Below, in pieces: positions 15,901-21,775 of a DNA stretch of 21,775 nucleotides. Each line of letters starts with the position of its first letter. The stretch's first letter is position 1. Position numbers and translations under genes: made by a program. This DNA comes from Euryarchaeota archaeon UBA433 (GTDB lineage Archaea; Thermoplasmatota; Poseidoniia; Poseidoniales; Poseidoniaceae): contig DAFX01000027.1 of the NCBI GenBank assembly GCA_002495535.1, positions 1 through 21,775 on the forward strand. The letters are read 5' to 3'. The notes under the pieces are model-generated. The model worked only from the letters and a program-made list of their open reading frames with translations. It was not told the origin of the DNA and ran no database searches.

Positions 15901-18900
15901 ACTACCGAGTGACGCCTGATGGCGGCACCGCAGGATCCTGGACAGCTGTTGTCATGACTCAAGAGTCTGGCTCCACACGTGCAGAATGTTCCCTGAGCAA
16001 CTGCGAATGGTCTGCTGATGTTGAAGATCTAGAACGCGGCGACACCGTCGAGTACTACATGAAGGCACAAGACGTCTCGACTGTTGCGGCTGGAATCAAC
16101 GTCCAGACCACAAGCACCGAGTCGTTCACTGTCGGCGATCCAAACAAGATGTTCATCGTCGAATGGCGAGACATGGGCTACCGAACAACTGACGTCTGTA
16201 CGTACCAAGCCGTCTTCTACGACGTGACCAATGAAATCGAGTTCAAGTACGACGACGCTTGTACCGTCTCGTACGATGCTGCAACTGTTGGATTTATGGA
16301 CCAGACCCGAACAATGGGTCAAACCATCCGCCACCGAACCAGCACCCAGTACATCACCGGAACGAACCCTCACCCGGCGAACTACCGAATCTCCACCTCG
16401 GCGACCGGTAGCAGCTACGAGTCGTTCGACCGTGGACTCTCTGGATTGGTGAACGCAGACGCTTCCAACATCATGGGATCCTCTGGAGGATCTCCGTCTG
16501 GTTACTACTGTGCATCCAGTTACTACTGGAACACATGGGCCAACAAGTGTGCTGATAACATTGCCATGCCTGATGGATTCAACTTTACCTACTTCGGTAC
16601 TGATTACAACTACACAGACAGCAATGACCGTATCAACCTCGGACGACACGGTAACATGCACTTCCTGAGTTCTGGATCAACCGCTTTGGTTCGCAGTATG
16701 ACCACATGGTATGGAAACATGCCACAGTTGCCATACTCCTCCAGCAGCTTTGCCCGTGCAGGTACAATCGCACCATACTGGTCGTACTACGGAACATACT
16801 ACTGCTACCAGAACAGCAACTACGATTGCGGTGTGTACTACCGAACCATGCCTTTCGAAGGCAAGGGTACTGACGTCACATCCGACATCACCCAAGACAC
16901 CACTTGGGACGCTACTGACAGCCCAATCCGAATCAACCCAAGCGGTGACTACCTCACCATCTCGGCTGATTTGACTGTGCAACCAGGTGTGACCATCCAG
17001 GTCGCAGCCGGCAAGGGAATTTCCTTCGACGGCACATGTGACCAGATGGCCCTCAACGGAAACAGCACTGACCCAATCCTCATCGAGGGTGCAGACGGCG
17101 CTGATTGGATTGGAATGGCATTCACTGCTGCTTGTTCTTCAGGCACGGATGACCGCCACACGTTCTCTTACGTTGATTTCAAGAACACCTCTGACGCTGC
17201 GATCTCTGCAGGTTCACGCCACGGATCCTCGCCAAGCACCAACTCCAACGTTGGTAACTTCACGATGGACCATGTGACGTTCACAAATGTCGGCTCTGCT
17301 TTCTCCCACGGAAGCGGACAAGGCACTGTAGTGACCATGAGCGATTTCAGCGTTGAAGGTGCAGACTCTGCTTGTTTCGACTTTGCAGAGGACTCGGTGG
17401 TAACACTCACTGAAGGTACCATGAAGGATTGTAACACCGACGGAACTTCCGGCGGTGGTGCAATTGTCAACGTCGCTGGATCAACCGGCGGTGCTCTCTT
17501 CCTTGAGAACACCACCGTGACCAACGCATACGTCAACCTCATCGATGTTGACTTTGCAACTGTCACCGTCAGCAACGTGACCGCTAACGCAGCTAACGCC
17601 CAAACCGGAACCGCATTCGGCTCCGCAGCAGGCAGTGGCAGCGAAGTGGTGCTTCACAACTTTGATGCAGACGATTACGCAACGGTTTCGATCGAAGCAA
17701 TGGACGCTATCATGATGACCGACGTCGACTTTGGCAGTGCATTGATGACCATCACTCCAGGCGGTACAGGAAGCACAGGTAACGGACCATCTGCAGATCA
17801 TGCCGTCTTCGAAGACGTCACTGTTGGTGATACAACAATGACCCGTGTGCAACCTGGAACCTTTGACAGCGTGACCATGGGATCGTTCTCGATGACTGGA
17901 AACGCAATCACCTCGACCATGGTGTCCATGAACAACATGGAAGCTACATCCGTTGTCGTGAGTGGTTGCGGTTGGAATATTCACATGAATACGCTAACGG
18001 CAACTGGTGTCAGTTCGAACGGATGTTCGATTGCTGGCAACACCGTCACCATCGAAAACGCAGACATTGCGCACAGCGACACCGTAAATCCAATGATTTA
18101 CGCACGATACTCCGATGTCACCGTCGGACAATCCGCTGTCACCACCTCGGGTACCGGTCTTGCTGACTTTGCCTACGCAGACACCAACTCTGATGTCCGC
18201 TTGATTCACGTCCTCGTTGACGGAGCTACCTCCGCTTACGATGGATCTGATGGTAAGGTCTCCGCATCGTCTTCTTCGGAAGTTTGGTACGGTGGTCTTG
18301 CGACCGCTTCCACCTACCGCAATGCGCTCATCAACGGCGTAGCAACTCAAGTGTACAAGTCCGGACACTACGTCAGTGCAACTGTCGTTGATTCCTCCGG
18401 AACTGAACTGTTCCAAGTTGGTTCTCACGTCACCGACCAAAGCGGAATGGCCACTGTTTGGGTCATCACCGCTGACGAGTCTGGTAACACCTACGATGAC
18501 CACAACTTGCGAGCGTTTGGTGCAGCAGGTCAGAATGAGACCCTCTACACCGATGCTTGGTATCCGTCTGACGGAACCTACACTGTGGGAGATTCGATCG
18601 ACCTCTTGCTCGAACCCGCACCAGTGGAATTCGACCAAGCAGGTATGGACTGTACATGGATCGCTAATAACGTGACCCTCGCTACAACCTATGATGCAGC
18701 ACTCAACGCCTACGTCTTCGACAGCACACCAATGACCTTGGCTGCTGACCTCGAACTTGATGGCTGCCACATTGTTCTCTTGGGATCCGTTCTCAAGGTG
18801 AAGAGCACCGCAACCAGCTCCCCTGTTTTGACCATCAGCGATGGTGGTTCACTCAAGGTGACCCTCTCACCTGATACAGGTGCAGTTGGTGCTGTTAAGG

Positions 18901-21775
18901 CAGTCTCGAGCACCTATGGACTCCACATGGATATCCAAGATGGTACGCTCGAACTTGACGGCGGAACCCTCCGTGATGTCGCACAAGACACCGCAACTGG
19001 AGCCGCCCTCATGATCAGCGATGGTGCAACCTTCGTCATGAGCAACAGCGCTACTGTGTACGGAGCATCCGCATCCACAGCTGAGATGGCTACGGTCAAG
19101 GTGAACGGTGGAACTGTGAACATCGCAGATTCAAGCATCATCAACACCGCACAAACTGGAACCGCCCTCTGGGTGGAAGCATCCGGTGGTACCATCCAAA
19201 ACGTGATTGTGAAGAACGCTGCTGTGGGTATCCAATCCTACAACGGTGCACCTCAAGTCGACGGATTTACCGCAACTGACAACACCGTTGGTGTCGATGT
19301 TTACGGCGGTATGTCCCTACCAACCGTTTACCGCAGCACATTGCTCAGCGGTGAAAGCACCGGATGGAAGACATACAAGATCGACTTGTCCACCTACCTC
19401 TCGGAAGACTACCTCCAAGTTGGATGGAACAGTATCTACGGTGGCGGTAACGCTCACCCAACCTACAACTATGCTACCTCCAAGTACTACATGATTACTG
19501 ACCGGTACAACATTGAATTGGAAGACAACAACGGAAACGCTTGGAACGTCACCCAATCCTCTGATCTCGGTTACTACCCATACAGTGCTGCAGACCCAGC
19601 TTCCGGCGTCGGCTCGACCGCTACCTATGCTGCTGGTGCAACCGGTGGTGTGCCAAGTTGGTCTTGTAACTACTACGGCTACTCGTACGGTCCTAACTAC
19701 CCATCAAGCTTCGAGGGCTACTTCTACTACATGTGGCGCTACTGGCCTGGCGGTCCTGGAACAACCCCGTCTTACCCTGCTTACTACCAAGCTCCTGCTG
19801 AGTTCGGTTTCGATTGGGAAAACATCGACGGCGTTAGCCCATCTGGATCCTACGCTTACTACCCGTACCACTACTGGGGTTACTACTACACCTCCTACCA
19901 TGGTGGTACCAACGGACCATTCACGCCTCCTGAAGGCTATGGTGGCGGATACCCATCCAGTTACAACGTCTGCCTTGATTACGCCTACTCATATTACATG
20001 AGCCCAGGACAAGGTGCACGCTTGACCATGCCTACCGTTGATATCTCTGCCTCGAACATCTCCAAGGTTTCGTTGTATGTTGACGTCCTGCACAACCGTG
20101 CTGACAACTTCCAAGATCGATTGGAATTCGTCGCACGTGCTGGAAGCGATGCTGCAGACCTCGGTGAATATGTCCGTGAATCTGGAACGCCCTTGTTCAA
20201 GGATGGTTCTATCACTGGAGCAGAAAACGGTATTGAAATCGGTGGCGCATACGCTGCAGGTGCATTCGAGAACATTGCAGTCTCGTCCCCAGTTGATTCC
20301 GGATTGGAAATAACAGGACAATCGGCTGCAACCGTTGATGGATTGGAAGTTGATGGTGGAACCTATGGTGTTCTCATCAGCAGTTCCGCATCGGGTGCAA
20401 TTGAACTTGAAAACGTTGATCTAGACAGCCAAACCTCCGCTGGTATCTACTATGCAAAGGACATCTCTGGAGATGTTACTGGTACAGTGACCAACAGTGG
20501 TGGTGCTGCGTTCAAGTACGGACAAAACACTGACAACCCTGTCACCATGTCCGGAATGACGATCTCGACTAATGCCGTCGGTATCGATACAGCCGGTTCC
20601 GGTGAATTCACTCTGACCGACATGACCATGTCCAACAACAAGGATTTCGTCATCAGCGGAAGTTCGATGATTGAATACGTCGAAGGAACAGTTGATGTCG
20701 ACTCTGTCGATGTCACTGGTAATGGAAAGTTCACCAGAATGCGAACATTGGACGTTACACTCAGTGCTGACTCCAATGCAGTTGCTGGTGCAACCGTGAG
20801 CCTTCTCGACGCCAATGGTGGCGCAGCAGGTGCAGCGATCACCGATGCAAATGGTGTTGCAAACGACCTGACCTTCACGACCGCAACTGTGGACGCTAAC
20901 GGTAAGAACGTTCCATCACTCGCTGGATACACTGCAATGACCGTGGCTGAAGTCTTCTACAACAACACTGTTGCTGACTTCCGTCATGCGAACACAGCTG
21001 TGTCTCTTGTCGACCAAGCTGGAAACGCTGAATCGATTGCTCTAACTCAGAAGATCAGCCATCGTGTTTGCTGGTACTCTTCGAGCACCGCTTACCAGAC
21101 TGTTTCACCATGTTCAGGTTCGTTCTCAACCACTGGTTCCCGAACCCTTAGTGACGGTGCTGGAGGCACCGTGAAGGAATACGGTTACTATGGTGGAATT
21201 TCCACCAGCTTGACCAACGAAGTGGTCATGGTCGATGTACCATACCTTTACTTCAACGGTGGAACCGATTACGACTTTAACGGATCAACCCTACTCACCA
21301 CTGGTGTGTATGATTACTACGGTAGTTCTCGCTACTACTCCAAGAGCCCTGGTGGCGCTGGACTGTACATGAACGACGGTGGTATCTATGGCGTGGCTGT
21401 AGACGATGAAACTGGAGATGCTTACTCCATTGAACTCGGTTACTACTTCTACAACTTCGAAAACTTCGTGATGAACAACACAGTGTTGTCTAACATCGCT
21501 ACGATCGACATTGCAAACGGTTACAACTACTACAACAACTACAATTGGGAAGTAGGAAACCTCGCATTGACGAACTCAACCATCACCCACTACAAGGGTT
21601 ACACATCGTTGAACAACGCGATTCAAGTGACCGATATCTGCATGCAGATTTCTGGTGGCGACGGTGGCGTTGTTTCTGGTAACACCTTCAACAACTGTGG
21701 TGTCGGTGTGATGCTCGAGCGAGCAACATACTACAACTACCACAACGGTGTGGTCGGAGCAGACAACATCACTAT
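12987..21775 (+). CDS. Giant modular surface protein: WapA/Rhs-like header plus beta-helix repeats (3' partial)
   Basis: The frame stays open for 2929 codons to the right edge. A signal peptide (RTKK then a hydrophobic core, about 13-33) is followed by a header at about 75-330 resembling the N-terminus of bacterial WapA/Rhs wall proteins: TKTYVTEDGKF (about 84-94), PVHFMD (101-106), W111-E-D-I-D115, and FPLAIDPT (321-328). A DNRLRE-like domain (about 338-540) is interrupted near its start by a Tyr/Cys-rich run. Two Ig-like modules end GDYVEYYWKFQD (620-631) and GDTVEYYMKAQD (1018-1029). Nidogen/lectin-like halves are at 1055-1110 and 1194-1292. Beta-helix blocks lie at about 1304-1775, 1873-2190, 2349-2585 and after 2690, separated by Ig or carboxypeptidase-regulatory-like domains (about 1772-1872, 2585-2688). 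A Tyr-rich insert spans 2229-2337. Probable role: adhesion, glycan binding or cell-surface armour. The C-terminus is not seen. Confidence 0.88.
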   Translation, partial: MLGNNRTKKTSVFSGIGIALLLCALMALMPMAGFVDNNAGDVEFVDSNTTAENDFFALPEAVKTTDYEYEPSDELIGMRDQTTKTYVTEDGKFAQLNHAEPVHFMDTSGAWEDIDLNVVATANGWEVTENTYSTHFAPEMAYGVAVQPNQFVDPIVTGIAPMVVTLDETGTAPQPYHVAPSEDGVTVGGNVLRYPIGEGFDLDYTVESNQLKQNLVIRERPVLEPNAAWFGLSETIQIPSGFALYLGDTLLGEEMTQTQEALEIRHVETGELLAEIPVPMVVEEGAEEPYTATYFIQVFGPQVVITTAVEADWLMSEDRVFPLAIDPTIKVNSNAGGYCYRYYRNCYSSSYRYTYKYYSQMRYMPWHRYTFTSANALPSGATVDSISWKSYLNYRSGSTSTSVIATVLEDCGSPTLSSYSHTMPTGSCSGALSASQILTGSSYNSAASRRMITSIWNSASFDTYSIGNTGWKTADICTSATTCASGSAAGYITSAQTNAGTVGIGQRVTANTYLYSYTLNSGSSNSYIQITYSGGSDTDAPLSDFVPYSGVTSYVEGARTFFTTLTDMSGIDTTTANAPTLNYALNNGSYTSVSATSIGTCGSTASECQFKASTGTISAGDYVEYYWKFQDLNTAGGANVGYDPALTGAQTTPTPYYFAVEDVADAGTDKKLTVLTTDVHAANYYSPGSSQYFDRQMTHFDGSDEFYFEFDTSSCGTGSSSCFYSSSYYFYSNWIAQHTTTASSGYNGMGGTRSNIDQLHKDDGGYLTISAANGPGMNLMFLYDSTSNAFAMVGIGTSTSIDESLNGGTSADSSRSYGYTNAYKITLGSDYGGHFGKFAFGNETGGAGTNANRLCVTSNGFTYFWRSPYSSYNDCSPAYYYAGAYSGVTNYKWSGFALGMGYYGRIASTGDVTYKFGNVAPTPDTFKPEFTHSALADSHSKDRTISTTLSDGGDPPSGLNVSTSAGVGPTMYYRVTPDGGTAGSWTAVVMTQESGSTRAECSLSNCEWSADVEDLERGDTVEYYMKAQDVSTVAAGINVQTTSTESFTVGDPNKMFIVEWRDMGYRTTDVCTYQAVFYDVTNEIEFKYDDACTVSYDAATVGFMDQTRTMGQTIRHRTSTQYITGTNPHPANYRISTSATGSSYESFDRGLSGLVNADASNIMGSSGGSPSGYYCASSYYWNTWANKCADNIAMPDGFNFTYFGTDYNYTDSNDRINLGRHGNMHFLSSGSTALVRSMTTWYGNMPQLPYSSSSFARAGTIAPYWSYYGTYYCYQNSNYDCGVYYRTMPFEGKGTDVTSDITQDTTWDATDSPIRINPSGDYLTISADLTVQPGVTIQVAAGKGISFDGTCDQMALNGNSTDPILIEGADGADWIGMAFTAACSSGTDDRHTFSYVDFKNTSDAAISAGSRHGSSPSTNSNVGNFTMDHVTFTNVGSAFSHGSGQGTVVTMSDFSVEGADSACFDFAEDSVVTLTEGTMKDCNTDGTSGGGAIVNVAGSTGGALFLENTTVTNAYVNLIDVDFATVTVSNVTANAANAQTGTAFGSAAGSGSEVVLHNFDADDYATVSIEAMDAIMMTDVDFGSALMTITPGGTGSTGNGPSADHAVFEDVTVGDTTMTRVQPGTFDSVTMGSFSMTGNAITSTMVSMNNMEATSVVVSGCGWNIHMNTLTATGVSSNGCSIAGNTVTIENADIAHSDTVNPMIYARYSDVTVGQSAVTTSGTGLADFAYADTNSDVRLIHVLVDGATSAYDGSDGKVSASSSSEVWYGGLATASTYRNALINGVATQVYKSGHYVSATVVDSSGTELFQVGSHVTDQSGMATVWVITADESGNTYDDHNLRAFGAAGQNETLYTDAWYPSDGTYTVGDSIDLLLEPAPVEFDQAGMDCTWIANNVTLATTYDAALNAYVFDSTPMTLAADLELDGCHIVLLGSVLKVKSTATSSPVLTISDGGSLKVTLSPDTGAVGAVKAVSSTYGLHMDIQDGTLELDGGTLRDVAQDTATGAALMISDGATFVMSNSATVYGASASTAEMATVKVNGGTVNIADSSIINTAQTGTALWVEASGGTIQNVIVKNAAVGIQSYNGAPQVDGFTATDNTVGVDVYGGMSLPTVYRSTLLSGESTGWKTYKIDLSTYLSEDYLQVGWNSIYGGGNAHPTYNYATSKYYMITDRYNIELEDNNGNAWNVTQSSDLGYYPYSAADPASGVGSTATYAAGATGGVPSWSCNYYGYSYGPNYPSSFEGYFYYMWRYWPGGPGTTPSYPAYYQAPAEFGFDWENIDGVSPSGSYAYYPYHYWGYYYTSYHGGTNGPFTPPEGYGGGYPSSYNVCLDYAYSYYMSPGQGARLTMPTVDISASNISKVSLYVDVLHNRADNFQDRLEFVARAGSDAADLGEYVRESGTPLFKDGSITGAENGIEIGGAYAAGAFENIAVSSPVDSGLEITGQSAATVDGLEVDGGTYGVLISSSASGAIELENVDLDSQTSAGIYYAKDISGDVTGTVTNSGGAAFKYGQNTDNPVTMSGMTISTNAVGIDTAGSGEFTLTDMTMSNNKDFVISGSSMIEYVEGTVDVDSVDVTGNGKFTRMRTLDVTLSADSNAVAGATVSLLDANGGAAGAAITDANGVANDLTFTTATVDANGKNVPSLAGYTAMTVAEVFYNNTVADFRHANTAVSLVDQAGNAESIALTQKISHRVCWYSSSTAYQTVSPCSGSFSTTGSRTLSDGAGGTVKEYGYYGGISTSLTNEVVMVDVPYLYFNGGTDYDFNGSTLLTTGVYDYYGSSRYYSKSPGGAGLYMNDGGIYGVAVDDETGDAYSIELGYYFYNFENFVMNNTVLSNIATIDIANGYNYYNNYNWEVGNLALTNSTITHYKGYTSLNNAIQVTDICMQISGGDGGVVSGNTFNNCGVGVMLERATYYNYHNGVVGADNIT
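13998..14093 (+). repeat. Tyr/Cys/Arg-rich low-complexity segment in the giant protein
   Basis: Of 32 residues (338-369), 12 are Tyr, all encoded by TAC, interleaved with Arg, Lys, Cys and Ser. It follows directly after the FPLAIDPT motif, where DNRLRE-like domains usually have a short variable strand. Confidence 0.75.
14590..14880 (+). repeat. Ig-like module, copy 1
   Basis: The module begins DTDAPLSDFVPYSG, carries a Cys pair (GTCGSTASEC), and ends GDYVEYYWKFQD. It matches copy 2 in the same protein in the order of strands, the Cys spacing and the ending. Confidence 0.6.
15780..16073 (+). repeat. Ig-like module, copy 2
   Basis: This carries PTMYYRV, a Cys pair (ECSLSNC) and the ending GDTVEYYMKAQD. 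The ending lies 398 residues after that of copy 1, so the two are diverged paralogous modules separated by a different domain. Confidence 0.6.
16149..16320 (+). other. C-terminal half of a nidogen/lectin-like domain
   Basis: MFIVEWRDM (1055-1063), TYQAVFYDVTNEIEFKYDD and AATVGF (ending 1103) correspond to the second half of a beta-sandwich module common in secreted bacterial and archaeal proteins, where it normally follows a first half with the F-x-F-x-FG and IAPYW motifs. Confidence 0.6.
16566..16862 (+). other. N-terminal half of a nidogen/lectin-like domain
   Basis: MPDGFNFTYFG (1194-1204), INLGRHGNMHF, IAPYW (1261-1265) and GVYYR (around 1282-1286) fit the first half of the same module. 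Here it lies after, not before, the second half, and runs straight into a beta-helix. Confidence 0.6.
16896..18300 (+). repeat. Parallel beta-helix block 1
   Basis: The block opens with the cap-like DTTWDATDSP and DLTVQPGVTIQVAAGKGISFDG, the usual start of such solenoids (pectate-lyase-like right-handed helix). Many short strands of the kind VTFTNVGSAF, VTLTEGTM and VTVSNVTA follow, at roughly one-coil spacing of 20-30 residues. Catalytic residues of a polysaccharide lyase cannot be assigned by eye. Confidence 0.65.
18600..19560 (+). repeat. Parallel beta-helix block 2
   Basis: Coils such as LTISDGGSLKVTL, GTLELDGGTLRDV, MISDGATFVMSNSATV and VKVNGGTVNIADSSII follow one another with regular Gly/Asn turns. 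The block ends before the tyrosine-rich insert. Confidence 0.65.
19671..19997 (+). repeat. 109-residue tyrosine-rich low-complexity insert
   Basis: 28 of 109 residues (2229-2337) are Tyr, with 4 Trp and 5 Phe, many Gly and Pro, and pairs or triplets of Tyr. All but two Tyr codons are TAC. The insert stands between two beta-helix blocks and breaks their periodicity. Confidence 0.85.
20030..20740 (+). repeat. Parallel beta-helix block 3
   Basis: Coils such as ITGQSAATVDGLEVDGGTYG, IELENVDLDSQTSAGIYYA and FTLTDMTMSNNKDFVISG show the same turn pattern as the earlier blocks. A carboxypeptidase-regulatory-like Ig domain follows (VAGATVSLLDANG). Confidence 0.65.

Noticed and set aside
16896..21775. 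CRISPR array or simple DNA tandem repeat in the repetitive 3' region
   Set aside because: The repetition is at the protein level (solenoid coils, Tyr pairs); I saw no identical DNA repeats with regular spacers.
9462..21775. Mobile element or prophage carrying the surface genes
   Set aside because: No integrase, transposase, terminal repeat, or tRNA-flanking duplication is visible near these genes.

Overview
The window looks like the chromosome of a marine planktonic archaeon, most likely a Thermoplasmatota lineage such as Marine Group II (Candidatus Poseidoniales). This placement is an inference. It rests on an archaeal-type Nob1 rRNA endonuclease, a tRNA-Glu with no encoded CCA, TATA-box/leaderless gene starts, small MoaD- and TatA-type proteins, and very large membrane-anchored surface proteins built of Ca-binding, CARDB, Ig-like and beta-helix modules. 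No marker gene here fixes the genus.

Left part (1-4.6 kb): a compact, mostly housekeeping region. It opens with the C-terminus of a Ca-binding, membrane-anchored surface protein. A two-gene redox operon follows (NADPH-dependent FMN reductase-like protein and pirin, overlapping by ATGA). On the minus strand come tRNA-Glu(UUC) and a DedA/VTT-type membrane protein. A Nob1 gene runs divergently and meets tatA end to end. moaD lies upstream of tatA on the minus strand. The moaD start faces a LolD/MacB-type ABC ATPase across a 52-base intergenic gap.

Middle part (3.9-9.2 kb): the ATPase overlaps a 1534-residue FtsX-type permease. The two form a MacB/Lol-like ABC system with an unusually large extracellular insertion. 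T-runs and a perfect 8-bp inverted repeat follow.

Right part (9.3-21.8 kb): two surface-protein genes, each with its own TATA box and ribosome-binding site, separated by a tandem-hairpin terminator region. The first encodes a 1033-residue CARDB/Ig/FnIII protein with a C-terminal membrane anchor. The second is open through the right edge (at least 2929 residues). It begins with a header resembling the N-terminus of bacterial WapA/Rhs wall-associated proteins, followed by a DNRLRE-like domain, paired Ig-like modules, a nidogen/lectin-like domain whose two halves are in reversed order, several parallel beta-helix blocks, and a striking 109-residue tyrosine-rich insert. This giant gene is the most novel object in the window. 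What its C-terminus carries cannot be seen here.
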